Assembly (NCBI GenBank): GCA_914767715.1
Contig: OU612069.1
Span: 3,102,001-3,166,000, forward strand
Direction: 5' to 3'
Source: Membranipora membranacea
Lineage: Eukaryota > Bryozoa > Gymnolaemata > Cheilostomatida > Membraniporidae
DNA length: 64,000 bases
This document shows, in pieces, positions 12,621 to 26,100 of the stretch; position 1 is the first letter of the stretch, and every line of letters starts with the position of its first letter. The position numbers were made by a program, and so were the translations under genes. The notes beneath the pieces were generated by a model that saw only the letters and a program-made list of their open reading frames with translations, did not search any database and was not told the DNA's origin.

Positions 12621-13816
12621 GATGTGCTCCGGAATATACAACAGTGTATTTCACTTTATTTAATGGCAATACTAAGTGTTAATACAAAAATATAGGCAAT
12701 TTATTTTTCATCCTGACAAATGTACAAAAAGTTGCATCTATCTACAAAGATTTCTACAACATGGCTTCATTCTATATCCGGTCCAACTAGCCAATTGAAA
12801 TTCTCAGTTCCATTATAGGTCAAACGGCATTCACCAATGAGTGCATAAGTCATAAACTCAGTATCCCTAGTGGGACTTGTCTCCTATAAAATTGAGGACA
12901 CAACTCCTAGTTATCATTGATATTTTGAAAGCTAAATTACCTACTCTAGGGAGAATGGAATCCATTCTTTCTCCATGATAACTCAAGAGGGTGCTTTTTG
13001 AATTTTGAACATGCAACATGAAATGCTGCATTGTACATATAACTCACAGGACTTAAGATATAAACCATGACTCAAACTCCGATTTGTTTTCACATACCTA
13101 TAGTCATAGTTAGCCCCCCCCCCCCATCATGAAGCCTACACCCTTGCGATGTGTCGGTGACCATTCTAGTCTAGCAAACTACTGTTTTAACAAGAAGAGT
13201 TGTAGCATGTTTAATGGATCCATATACATCCAAACACCAAATGACCCCCAACTCAGAAATGCTTTATCAGGATATCGCAATTGCTCCGTTGTGAACACTA
13301 CGAGGATATAAAGGCTCATTGGCCGCTATCAATTTTCTCTCAACATGACACGACAAGTAATTTTTCTCCCACAACAGTTTTTTCTTGAAGGCAAAGAGAG
13401 TCTACCTATCAAAGCTTGTAAAAAGTTTTGAAAAAAGATAGTTCAACCAGCAAATACAATAAGCAGTTAACTTCTTTCAGTAACAAAACATGCAGTTTTA
13501 TTATTCATAGACAACCAGTCGGTCTAATAGTAAAGCATACCAGGACATCCAGGTTATGTCAGATGAGCAAAGAGCCATAATAAACAATGCACAGACGCCA
13601 TTCATGGCCGCTGATTATTTTGAAAATATGACTAAACAAGAGTAATATTGAGATTATTAAAAAAAAAGAGTTAATACAACAGTTATATTGTTCTAGTACA
13701 TGTCAGAAATCGTAGTTTTATATTTCAGTCACATAGATAAGGTTCAATATTGATGTTGAAGATTACAAAAACTTGTTGTTGGCGTCTTGCATCGTAGAGG
13801 ATTTGTTTGATAGTTG
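12621..13816. other. Spacer between EDF1 3' end and PCF11 5' end
   Basis: It holds the EDF1 3' UTR and the PCF11 promoter (both genes on the minus strand). It contains a C12 run (13114-13125) and an imperfect palindrome at 12948-12974 (GGGAGAATGGA and partial inverse), related in sequence to the one inserted at 21498. A minus-strand AATAAA at 13502-13497 is a possible EDF1 poly(A) signal about 315 nt after the stop. Confidence 0.5.
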
Positions 13817-13925
13817 TTACTTCTTTCCGGCACCACCCTTGCCTCTGGGTTCAAGCGGCTTGCCCATGTCCTTTCCTCGGAGTTTCACTCCTGTAATAAC
13901 ATCAAAAGTACATTGTTTATGTTAG

Positions 13926-13956
<31 letters not shown>

Positions 13957-16502
13957 TTATATATACACATACAGATTATGTTCATATATATATAAAGTAA
14001 AAATGATTAAATGTATATATATATCCTTAATAGCTAAGGGATTGTATTACAATACATTTTACCCAAATGTTCGCAGTTCATCCATATCTCTTTTCAACAT
14101 TTACGTAAAAATTAGTGAGTAAATGATAAGCTTACCAATCTGAAAATGAAATGTAGCCTATAAGGACACACTGCCACAAGTCACAAGGCAAACTAACTAA
14201 AGAGTAAACTAGCTTAAGGGTTAAAACGCTAAAAAGTTAACTAGTCACAGATGCAGGAATAGATAAATACTACCTTTTTTATATAATTGTATGAGAAACT
14301 TTCTTACCTAGAGCTCTCTCAATCTTCCCGAGTATGACATTGTTGGGTATCGCTTTACCAGCCTCGTACTCATTGATGACTTGTGGCTTCTCAGCAATTT
14401 TCTGAAATTAATAAATAAATCTTTAAGTATTTACTAACCTCCCATATGGTTGTCAGGTTTATACCATAGTGTTTTAAAAGAGTGATTAAGTAGATAATCT
14501 TGCAAATCTATTGAACTGTAATGTAATTTTATCATGGGAAAGCCATTTACTCAAGTCATAGATTTGGCTACGATGTAGCCTGAGAATTCATGCCTAGAGT
14601 AGTTATGATTGTATTGCTAAAACTAACTGTAGGAGTTGTGAGAATAATGTTGCTGGTACATATACTCTGAATGCTTGCTTTGCATGTAATAAATGGGGTC
14701 GGAAAATAGTAAATTGTTAAATTCACATGTGTCGCAAAAAGCAGTGTTTTCCCCAGGCAGTACGATATTTGGGGTGTCTGAACCGGCTTGAGGGGCATCA
14801 TTCAAGGTACTGCTGTATAAAATGTTCATATTCAATAAATATCTGCACTGTCCGGTTCTTTGTGTGAGTGTAAACTAGTCTAGATCGTAATTCAGTTCTA
14901 GTCCCTGCGAGAATGCATCTCTGAATATTCTACGCATGTCCTTCAGTATAATTTGGTTCTCACTCTTTACATCACAAAGGAAATATCAACCTAGCACACA
15001 CTAGAGGAATAATATATTTTAAGGCCCTGGAAAAGTTACACCATTTTGCACAGGCTTGAGACAAACTACGGCTTGCTAACACTTACTCATCATCAGCACT
15101 TTATATTAACTTCCTCTAAGCAAGCAATAAAAGGTGCTAGCTCAAATGAAGACTCACCTCAACTCGAAAATTTAACCATAGCTAATATTAACTTCTCTAT
15201 GTTATATCGGATGATAGGAGGATACTCACAGTGGCCAGCTCTTTTTGAGTTAACCCTTTAGCTTGTCTGCCCTGCATCAGAGCTCTCTGCAGGTTCATAG
15301 AGACTCTCTCATGGTGCAGCTCCTCCGTTTCTCGGTCCAATGCTGCGGTGTTTTTACTAGTTTGATGTTGCATGTTACCCCCGGCACCGTCTAAAATCAG
15401 ACATGTACTAAGGCTACAGATTGTTGATTACAAATGGTCCTGAAACTGCACAAATATTAGTGGCAACAGTTTTCCGCATGTCATCCAACATATGGACGTG
15501 GATCATTGAGTAATATTTCCCAGTTACATAATTAGAGTGATCACAGAACAATATAGAAACTTCTTCTCTGCCAACTAACCATACTATCAAAGCCATTATG
15601 TCTCTAAGTTCAAAATGTTTGCATTTGTGATCCATTAACCACAACTATCAGATCATAATACGGCTGCTGAGGACATACAGGAATAGACTGAGTAAAAATT
15701 TGTGATGGGACCTTCTTTTCCGCCACAGAGAGCTAAGTTGAAACTACAAGGTTTTTTTATCAGTTATCTGTTTAGTCCTAGGACACAACCATATGAGTCA
15801 TATTTACAACAAGCAGTGTAAGGGGACTGATTCAGCAAAGGGGTGAATCTTACATTTTTTGCTTGTTTCTACTCCAGCACCAGATCTCATAGCTGCATTC
15901 ACTGCCTGTGAACAAAAAAAGACTCGGTTAACTGGAAGCTCATGGTCATGCGAGCAGGGAGAATGCGAGTACATAATAGTAACGATGTTAATGAAACTCA
16001 TAAACCAGTTGCAGGTGCCAACAAGGGACTTAGAGGCTAGACAGCCCAAACACTGGGGATGCAAATACTTGTAGAGTAGTAGTAGAGGAGCAAGTTTTCT
16101 TGTAAACAACAAGATCAAGAAGGGAAATTAAGAGAAGCTACTAGCTAGATATGATAAAAAAATAGATGATAAACTACTGCTGGGTTGCTGCTAGCTTGAG
16201 TTGAAAAGCTTGTCAAGACAGGCTAGGTAACTGTATGAATGAGTGCCTACAATTACAACAACATAGGCCTTCTCAATTTAATAAGTTACATAATTTATAT
16301 ATGTATTATATATAAAAATTATATATAGCCTACTATATATAGAATTATTATAATTAGGATATAAATCTAAAAGTCCCCCTCAACCTAACCTGTCATGTTG
16401 ATAGTTCGCCAAAAAATGAACACTTACAGTACTAGATTTTGCAGCTTTAGAGGTTTGTCCTTTTTTCCTGAGGACTGTGACTTCATTCCAATCATCTGAC
16501 AT
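13817..16502 (-). CDS. EDF1: EDF1/MBF1 transcriptional coactivator, 5 exons, 151 aa
   Basis: Exons 16502-16428, 15905-15854, 15390-15230, 14401-14308 and 13890-13817 give 456 nt with consistent phases and GT-AG introns. The protein begins [16 protein letters not shown], carries VETSKK, the MBF1 N-terminal core ([17 protein letters not shown]), and a Cro/C1-type helix-turn-helix: [48 protein letters not shown]. Length matches the family (human 148 aa). Known role: bridges TBP and bZIP/nuclear-receptor activators, and binds stalled or collided ribosomes. It acts in both cytosol and nucleus. It is divergent from BAG6 with 357 bp between start codons. Confidence 0.97.
13925..13966. repeat. (TA)n microsatellite
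   Basis: About 40 bp of nearly uninterrupted TA dinucleotides, with more AT-rich tract to about 14030, inside the last EDF1 intron 34 bp from exon 5. Confidence 0.85.
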
Positions 16503-16859
16503 TGTAAGATTTATCTGCAAAGCTTGGTTAAAAACGTGTGTAAGCTGCTGTTTTGGGTGATCGCTGAAAATGTTTTTCTTCTCTTTGGTGGTGCAAGAAG
16601 CCTGTGCTCTTTGATTGATGACAGCCTATCTTTTGTAAACAAGAATTTCAAAAGAAACATCAATGAATGTTTTGAGATTATTGGTTATAGTCAGTATCAA
16701 TATGCAGAAAGTTTCTGCAGTTCTACACCATGCACATGCGTATTGAGGGACTTCCTGAGAGAATTGGTGGAAAATAAAAATTCCCAATTTTTCCTTCTTT
16801 AGATTTGTGTTTTCACCAGAGTCTGTATTTACACCAGCAACACCACAGAGACTTACACC
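16503..16859. promoter_or_regulatory. Candidate bidirectional promoter, EDF1 (-) / BAG6 (+)
   Basis: The two ATG codons are 357 bp apart and point away from each other, and both genes are housekeeping. No TATA box is obvious at either end. The interval must contain both 5' UTRs unless an upstream non-coding exon exists. Confidence 0.6.
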
Positions 16860-19800
16860 ATGATTGAAGTTAAAGTTAAGACATTAGATGGGACTAACAG
16901 CTCGTTCAGTGTTGATGATGAAGTGAGTAATTTGACAGATTTGAATTGGTTGGTGGTGCCTTCTTTTCACAATTTTTATAATTAATGAATTGATTGGAAA
17001 CTTACTTTGATGATTCAGCTAAAGAAGTGAACAACTTTTCACAAACAAGGATGCTGTGAATCCAAAGAATAATCAGTCTGTTGAAACTTTGTGATCCGTG
17101 ATCATTCCTGTCTTGGACAATCTGGACCTGACTGGAGGCCCCTCCCTGAAAGTAAGTAAGTGATATCCACTGGACAGACTGACTGACCACCACCACTCTC
17201 ATCATCTATCAATATAGAATATGAATATAACTATAGGTATAAGCTAATTCTATCATCATCTGTCAATCATGCTATGATGATGTTAAGCAACATTTCCATT
17301 ATGATCAGATATGCTATCTAAAATCACACTTGATTCCCTGTAGCATATTTGTCTCTACTGCAATCTATGAAGGTTTCCCCAGCCCAATGTTTCCTGTATC
17401 GATAGCTTTTTTATGATCAATCGATGAATATCTGTGTATATCAAAAATCTGGTAGACAAGAATTTCACAATGCAAATTCAATGGTAATGTAGCGTCGGCG
17501 GGAACACTTTTGAAGTGAATTGTTATGATTATTAAAGACCATAGGCCATGCAGGACAGCCATGTGACTGACAGGCAATGTCTCGCAAATGCCATGTGCGT
17601 AGACTCCACAATGATAGCAATTTTTTAATATCAAGCCATAGATTTTTACTTTTATTATTGTTATGACTATGATCAAGGCTAAATTGTGAGAGGGTTACAT
17701 GATATGCTGTTTCACGAATGACATCCCTGTTAGTGAGTAGGCCTAACATTATTAATTAATGTCCTCCTTTCTAGATTACAGTGGCTGAGTTCAAAGAAAA
17801 GATAAGTAACACAGTGGTGAGTGCCTTTTATTATGGTTATGTATATGGCATTATTATATTCATTGCATCTTCTGTACCGTCAGATAGACCCTGTGTGTAT
17901 GGGGAATAAGAATTAACTCATTCTCTTATCAAATTTTGAAATGTTGTGATATTTCAGTCTCGATAAGAGCATATATGTTTTAGCTAACTATCATTCGTGT
18001 ATGTGCATGTACACATTTAATTATATCTTGGTCGACAAATCAAGGTAATCACAAACAAATTTGACCTGCCACCTTAGCACCTATTGTGACACTGCCACTT
18101 TCTATGGTGCAAGGTGACCAACTTCAGATATACCAGGCAAAAACTTTTTTATTCAATACCATTTATACCAATGCAATCAATACCCCTACTCGTACACTCA
18201 CAAGCTTAACTTATGATGAAATTCCATACGCGGGCGTATTTTCCCTTTCTTGACACACAGAATATCGCTGCTAACAGACAGAGGTTAATATTCACTGGCA
18301 GAGTTCTAGATGATTCTAAAAAGCTTAAAGAATACAGTAAGTGTAGTCTTATATATCTCACTATAGGCTATATATAGTCTGTCATTTCAGACTATATCCT
18401 ATATATAGTCTGATATATCAGACGATAGTCTATATACAGTATAATATATCAGACTATAGGCTATATACATTCTGCTGTCCTTGTGAGTAAATGAAATATG
18501 ATATATATAACAGAAGTTGAAATATGGGCTCCAATGTTTGGCTATGAGCGTTTCACATCCCATCATTGTGCCAGAATGGAGCAGCTACAGGCATTTTAAT
18601 CCACCTGTTGCACATCAAAGCTTTAGTCATCCAGCAAACTGTCAAAAAGGCAAATACTAATTAATTCCCTACCAGCATATGTCATTCTAACATGAGAGCT
18701 CAAGGCCGAAGAAGTTTTACACATGGTGTTTTATCATCACTATCAAATCCGGTGTTTATCATTGACATGGCTAAAAATAGAGATAGGATTGCCTAGAAAT
18801 CATTTCTACAGGATATTGTCGGAAACAATCTCAAATGACCAGGAGTTTTACGATGGCCTTGGACAGTCTTAGGATTTCCTGGGTTTTCTGACCTTAGAGA
18901 TCGTATTTCAAATTTTATGGTCTAGTCCTAGACTAAGAACTCTTCATACAGAGGACTTAATTTGTGGTCTCACATGCTCCCCCATCTAATCTGAACCTCC
19001 AACTTCTCATCAATCCCATATGTAGACAGAGTAGTTTTGAGACTTTTGAGACATAATCTTTACTGCTCAATTATTGGGTACAAAAGTCTTTTTCACTGTA
19101 ACTGAAATTTTCACCTTCGTTTCCACACAAAACATTTGCATTATTTTACACAACCTTTCATATGACATCATCAGTCATTTTCATAACTTATGATATGACT
19201 GTTTTGATTGTCATCCCAAGGGCTTAGTTATTTGTTATTGATGGTGTCAAGGAAGTGTATCCCTACAAGTGTCACATTCTAGATTACACATTGGCTAAAC
19301 ATATCCTAATTTTCAATAATGTGAATCCGAAAAATAGAACAGATCTAGAAAGTTCTCTCATAGTCCTTATCTTATGTATGCTGAACAAGAAATAACTAGT
19401 CTGTCTCTCATCAAATTTGTAATTAGTGTGTTAATTCATTCTAAATAGGAGCGAACTAGTTTAAGCCATTCATCAGTCTTGTATGCTCATATCTAACATG
19501 TATACTGTTTCCCATAATGCACTTTTCTGCAATATAATGCCACACTGATTGCAGATCGTCGGGTGGGATGACTTTTCAGTTTGAGAACTCAAGCACATTT
19601 AGATAAATCTGAAAGCTACAGTGCAAGGGTAACCAACATGAATTGATTGGTTTCCATTAGATCAAGCTTAATCCAGTTGCCTGCATTCCAGTTGCTCCCT
19701 TCCACTGGTCACGGCATGACCAGTGGATCGGCAGCAACTTTGAATGCATGCAAATGGACCAAATTTGGTCTAGGTGCTCATGCACAAAGTGATATAAGGC

Positions 19801-20109
19801 ACAATTTTGAGGATAAAAGATGTCAGAAAATTCTGTTTCAATAATATGATACTACTATATGTCACACGGATCATTGTTTACAATAACTCAACATAATTGT
19901 TGCAGATGTCGAAGGTAAAGTTATACATGTAGTTAACAGAGCTCCGCCCTCTTCTGCTGCCGATGGTTCAGGCTCCGCCCCCTCCGCTGTTGCCAGCAGT
20001 GGTACACCCTCCACAGGGACAGCTGGTATCGGCCCTACAGTATCCATGTCTACTGTACCCAGTAACATGCTCGGACAGATGATGAACAACGTTATGTCTG
20101 GATTACCTG
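16860..20109 (+). other. BAG6: BAG6 exons 1-4: ubiquitin-like domain
   Basis: The ATG at 16860 opens MIEVKVKTLDGTNSSFSVDD, a beta-hairpin like ubiquitin strands 1-2. ITVAEFKEKIS is helix 1. RQRLIFTGRVLDDSKKLKEY and VEGKVIHVVNRAPP match human BAG6 (GRVLQDEKKLQEY, GKVIHLV). The rest of exon 4 is Ser/Ala/Gly/Pro-rich linker. Exon 4 ends in phase 1 at a GTGAGT donor (20110). Confidence 0.93.
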
Positions 20110-23100
20110 GTGAGTAATAAAGATCAGTTTTTGTTGTTGCTTTTTTTGGTAGGAAGCGCAATGTTGTAGGAATGTATTTATGCATCACTTCTTGTGAAAC
20201 AAGGTATTTTCTTCTCCGGTTACCACAACGAATTGTCCTTCTCATTGTCTCTGAGGGTTTGTGTTGTCTTCTTTTGGTGGTGCTACTTGTCTTTCTGATC
20301 TGACCCTCTGTATCGCTACTGCTTGGTCAGTCATGGGTTGTGTGTGCGGCTCATGTGGCTGAGAGCAAAACAAGTATTTATTTCCTACATGGAGTTACCT
20401 TGAATGGATTGAATTTTGTCCTGCGTCATCAGAGTTGCCTCTCCCTGTAAATTAAATCATGCAGATAAGACAATCCTAAATTATAGAAAGTTTGATCGCA
20501 ATATCCGACTAAACTGTTCCGAACTAATCAGGTTTTATTGCTTAACTGGGGACTCTATATGTTGGAAGCCATGATCATATATTTGATTGACTAGGTAACT
20601 AAGCTCTGCTTTGGTTGAGGGCATATATTTAATCATTATTAAGTCTATTGTTGACATTCAAGTTGTTAAAACTTTGATATTACGATAATTGCATGGTTTA
20701 TAGAATGGTACTATATGTTGTCTAGAAACTTGTGGAAATCATTTCATTCCAGCACTCTGAGATTGAAACACAGGAGGTCTTTTCTAAGTGTAATTTCAGC
20801 CCATAATATCCTGCTGACCAAATGAACTTGATATTTATTTTGAGATTTCGAATTTATCTTCATGATTAACTTTCATCATAGCACGTCTCATTCCATCTTT
20901 GCAGCAGTGCTATTGTCAGGTTTGACTCTTTTTGAATTTGTCCACTCCCAACTACTTGCAGTAAAAAAATTATTTGTTCACCATTTCAGGCGCTCCTGGT
21001 AATTCGTTGACCAGCTATTTTTTATGTCGCAACAACAAAAATGGTCAAATTACTGTCAATTATATTTTTCTACTCTGAAATGAACACAAGTCATTGGTAT
21101 AATAACTCCTTTTAAATATGAATCCATATTATATATGAGGTATGAATCCATGATGGGCCAACTGAGAATTGTGGGGTTCTTTTTGTACGCAGATATTATA
21201 GATAGAGAGTGATTGCTCTCTGTTTAATTCCAGCCATACATTTTGATTATATAAACTTAAAGAGTAAATGTTAGCCATAAATACATTCTCTTACAAATAC
21301 TCCTCTATGGTAGTGCCAATACTACCATGGGGACCAAGCATAATTTATTATGAATTAATTGACAGGGCTTTGGAGTCAACTGAGTGCAATAGTTGATGGT
21401 TTGGCAGGTCTGCCTTTCAGAGTCATTGCTTTCAGTTAATTACGGTCACTGCATTATTATGACAGTATCTTTGTTGATCTGTTTGTCTGTTATGTCATCA
21501 GGGAGAATGGAATCCATTCTCCCTGATGTCACAGACAATGTTTTATCTATGGATTATATGCTGGATAAGCTGATGGTCCAAGGAGCCTCAAGATTCTGCT
21601 GTTATAGCTCTTGGCTGCTGTCCAAACTACTCTTACAAACTTTTCAAATTATTTATTTCCCATTGTTTAGTGGTGTTTACTTCAGATCCCCAGGTTGATT
21701 ATTTTCAAAGAGGATTACCTAATTATCCATGTCAGTTATGTGGTTATCCTGATTTCATCTTCTATCATTAGTTTATATTCAGTTATATCACTGCCTTTGT
21801 TCTAATTAACTATCTCCAATAAACTATCCTGAATTACATTATATCATAGATTATATCTGTTTGTCTGTTATGTCACAGCAGATGGAGCCACAGTATTCTG
21901 CTGTTAGTGCTCTTGGTGTGGTCCAGACTACTCTTACAAACTTTTCAAATTATTTATTTCAATTAGGCCTATGCCCTTTGTTTAGTGGTGTTTCCTTGAG
22001 ATCCCCAGGTTGATTATTCATGTCAGTTATGTGCTTATCCTGAATTCATCTTCTATCATTAGTTTTATGTCAGTTTATTCATGGAGCCATAACAGAAAAT
22101 CACTTAGTTACATGATATCACAGCTGATTATATCCTTACTCCGTGATTGAAAATTTGAAATTCCAAGTTCAACATACTTGTGTGAATTTTATGAGACATT
22201 CCACTACAATAGTGTGAACTTCCGAAACAGCACCAGCTTCTGCCATGTGGTTATGAAAGTGTATTTTATGGTTGCCACCTGCAGTAATGCTCAAAATGTG
22301 GTTCATCGCCTCACAGAGTAAGGATATCCTTACTCTGTGATTGCCTCATAGCATTAAAATCTAGGTGTGATGGATGGTTATAATTGTTATTATTAGCCAA
22401 GATGTATCCTATCAGTATGCCTGTGGTACAGAACCAACTGATAATCATGCTAAGAATTCCAGGAGCTTTCATAAAATAATGGTGTCTTTTCGAAGTAGTA
22501 TCATGCAGGAATGCAGGAATTATTTACCAGTTGCCCTCTAGTCTGTGATGGTAACCTACACTCTACCAGTGATCCTCAATGGTTAATCATCTCTAAGCTG
22601 CATTTATACTGCAGGAACCCCCCCCCCCTCTCTCCCTGTCAGGTTATTTTGTTAACTTTTCTTTTGTATAAGTGATCATGGGAGCAACAAAAAGTCTGAA
22701 TTTTGTGAAATTTCCCCAAAATGCAGGTTTTTGGTTACTCCTACCTGCAAAGAGGATGGGATATACCTCCCTGCTCCTAGTAGTAGCTTTGAAAAAAAAA
22801 GAACAATCTTGGAGGAGTCTTCTTGTGGGTAATAATCTGCAGTGTAAATGCAGATTCATGACAAGAATATCTTGAGAATGATAGATATGATCACAGAGTA
22901 AGGACATATTATCCTTACTCTGTAATCTGATAGATCTGATGTCTGGTTATTTCTAAAAACAAAGCCTGTATGAATTGTTGTGGATTCTCTGTCAGGGATT
23001 ATGTCTGATAAATCTTAATTACTTATATTTAATTGTAAGCCTCACAGGTATGTGCACGTTATATAATTGATTGGCCACAACCTCTTATTATTGGTATCAT

Positions 23101-26100
23101 AAAAACCACAGAAAATTCAACTCTTTGTAACTGTGTTCTCATTGGTGGACTGCATTGTAACTGTGTTCCTATTGGTTGACTACATTGGTCGACTGTCTGA
23201 GCCGTCTGTGTAGTGTGCATAATCCTGACTCAACTCCACAACCGTAGTATTTACAGATTTATACTACCACCAGCGTTACATTAATGCAATCAAAGTGCCA
23301 TTCATTCATTGGCACTCGAGCAGTAGACAGTCCTCCGAGTGAATATGGGAAAGAGAAAAGCTACTGGTGATAACAACAAAAAAGAAACTGCCGAGAATCT
23401 GCAGCAGTATCTGGCTAGACGTGTAAACGGGCTGAGAGAAGAGTATGAGCTGGAGGGGCGGTCATGGCCTCCTGAGGAGGAAGAGGAATTAGAGAGGCTG
23501 AGGGGACAGTGGTTGACTGAAGCTCCGAATGTTACTGCTGACGTTGAAGAAGCAGACAGGATAATACAAAGAATCATTGAAGAATCGATTGAAGCTACTG
23601 AAAGGCGTGTAAGAGATCTTGAGCAGTCTATCCTACAAGCTGGAGTACGTCGTGGCCGTAGAATTATGCAAGCTCGGCCTATTATGCCACCTCCTTTTGT
23701 TCCTCCCCATTTTACACAACCTGGTGTTGTCTTAACTAGAGCACAATTTGACCGTGGACTTATGATACCAAATCGACCTAACATGCCTCCTCCTAGGATC
23801 ATTTTTCCTCCCCAGTTTACACAACCTGGTGTTGGTTCAGCTAGAGCAAGTCTTGACCGTGGACTTATGGTGCTCGGTCGATCTATCATGGGATCACGAC
23901 CCCCTGGTGTTGCCCCACAAGCTAAATCAGCACGGGAAACACTACCCGGTAATGCACATCGGCGAGCCAGGCTGGAACTAGCACGTGAAGAATTATCGGC
24001 TGCTGGAAAGGAGTATAGAAAGGCTGGTGTTCGTCATCACGGTAACCTCAAACACAAGGATGTACAAGATGCTCGACAAAAGTTGAATGCTGCACAATCT
24101 GAGTTGGCTTTGGCAGAAGGAAAGCTTGCACCAGATCGGATTACCAATCATACCACACCCACATTGCTGCCTGGTGAGTTACAGAGACGATATGAAATCG
24201 CTAGACATGTGGTGGCAGCAGAGGAGAAAGAATTACAGCAGTTGGAAAAAACTCATCAAGATGATCCAGACAACCAAGAGGTGTTAGATGCTAAAGCAAG
24301 ACTGGAGAGGGACAGGCGATACTTGGCCCACGTCTCGACTCAGCTAGGTGCAGCAGGAGAGAAAGAGGATATTAGTAAGGAAAGCCCGAAAACAAAAACC
24401 AAGAATAGCAAATCTGATGATGGACTGCCAGCCACACGTTGGAGCGCTCACTTTGAGGTTGTTGAGCGGTTTCGAACCCTCCGAGCGTTAGAGTTAGACA
24501 TATTTCCAGAGGACCCGGAAAATGAGCTGATTATTGATGCCAGGGAACGACTCCAGAGGGCTAGACAAAATTTGCACCGTATTACTGCTGAGCAGGATTC
24601 ATCAACTACAACTAGGTCCTCACGCCGATCTGCTGCTGAAGGACTCAAATCGAGAGGCCAAACAGCATTGTCCCGACAACTAGATGCTGAGATTAAGGCA
24701 CTGGAGACTGGGCAACCACAAGCCCAAAAATCAGGGGATAAAATGGCAACTTTGGGAAAAGAAGGAGCCAGAAAAAGTGCTCAGTTGACTGAGGACGAGG
24801 TTAGAAGCAGGTTTTACAGCGCTAGAGCTCTGGTCACCGCAGAGGAGAATACTCTTAGAGATTTGGAGCGAGAATTTCCAGATGATCCTGATAACTCAGA
24901 TGTAATAGATGCCACTGCTAGGGTGCAGTCAGCGAGGCGCTACCTCACACACATGACTTCTCAGATGGAAGCGGCTGGTCTGGCAGGTAGGGCAACTGCA
25001 GATTGGCCAAACAGGTTAATTGAAGTTCAGAGTGAAGTCCAAGCAGCTGAAGAGGCTCTGCAACGATTAAAGTTTCACCTTGGCGAGGATCACGATGGAC
25101 CTGAGGTAGATGCTGCTATTGAAAGAGTAAGTACTGCTAGACAGAACCGAGAGAGAGTCAGTGTTGGTCTGCTTACTGCTGCAATGAGGGGGTCAAGACG
25201 CACTGGTTCAGGGCCTGCTGATGACTGGTCTGGCAGATATGCACGTCTTCAGAACCAACTTGATTCTGCCTACCAAACTCTAAGGAAGCTTCATATTCGC
25301 TTTCCAAAAGGTGACCCAGAAAACCCTGAAATAAGAGAGTGTACAGAGAGAGCAAACAGGGCGCGAGATGAAATGAGCAGACTTCTTGCTGAACTTCACA
25401 GGGCTTCAGTCGGAGCGAGGCCGATGGTTATCGAACCTATTCTCAGACCAGAGTGGGCAGGAGGCCAACATGGGCAAAATAATGATAAACCAAGAAGAAT
25501 TACTCGTTCGCAGACTGCAGCAAGTCCTGCATCCCAAACGAGACATGTACCAGCTATTACAAAGTCTGAAGTAAAACAGAAAAAAGCTGTCCATAAAGCC
25601 CTAAGGCTAACTCTCAGAGCACCCAAAGCAACGCTACAACCCAAAAAGACAGATCATCGTATCATCCAATCTGTTAAAAATGTAGTAGCTAGAACTGCCG
25701 CAGCCGACATCTCGAATGCTGATCTACAATCTGCTCTCTCAAGACATGCTACAAGAAGCTCTGTTGTTACGGGAAAGTTGGCTAGAAGGGATGCAGCTCT
25801 GAGGAGATTCGAGAGGATGCTGCCTGAACTAAGCTCAGCAGCTCAAAAGAAGATTGCAGGCAAAAAGGCTCCCGTGCTTGTACTCAGAAAAGGCAGCCAT
25901 AAAGCTAAGAATGGCAGAGCGGGCAAAGCAAAGGAGTCTCAGAAATCAGCATCCCCTGACAGGAAATCCAGTGGTGAGTTAAAACGTCTTTTTGAGCATG
26001 CTAATTATCTTGTCATGCTGTTATATTCCACTCTCACAGGTATCAACTACTCTCTTTCTCTAGTCTTATTTTGCTGGTCTTTAGTTTGAAAGTCATCAAG

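Noticed and set aside
12475-12663. Plus-strand frame opposite PCF11 exon 1
   Set aside because: Shadow of the CID coding strand, which clearly matches PCF11.
18340-18480. TATAGTC/GACTATA repeated motif block in BAG6 intron 3 region
   Set aside because: Looks like AT-rich simple-sequence expansion; no defined element boundaries.
23302-23889. 195-codon minus-strand open frame opposite the nested ORF
   Set aside because: It is the complement of the repeat-coding plus strand and shows no independent family or splice signals.
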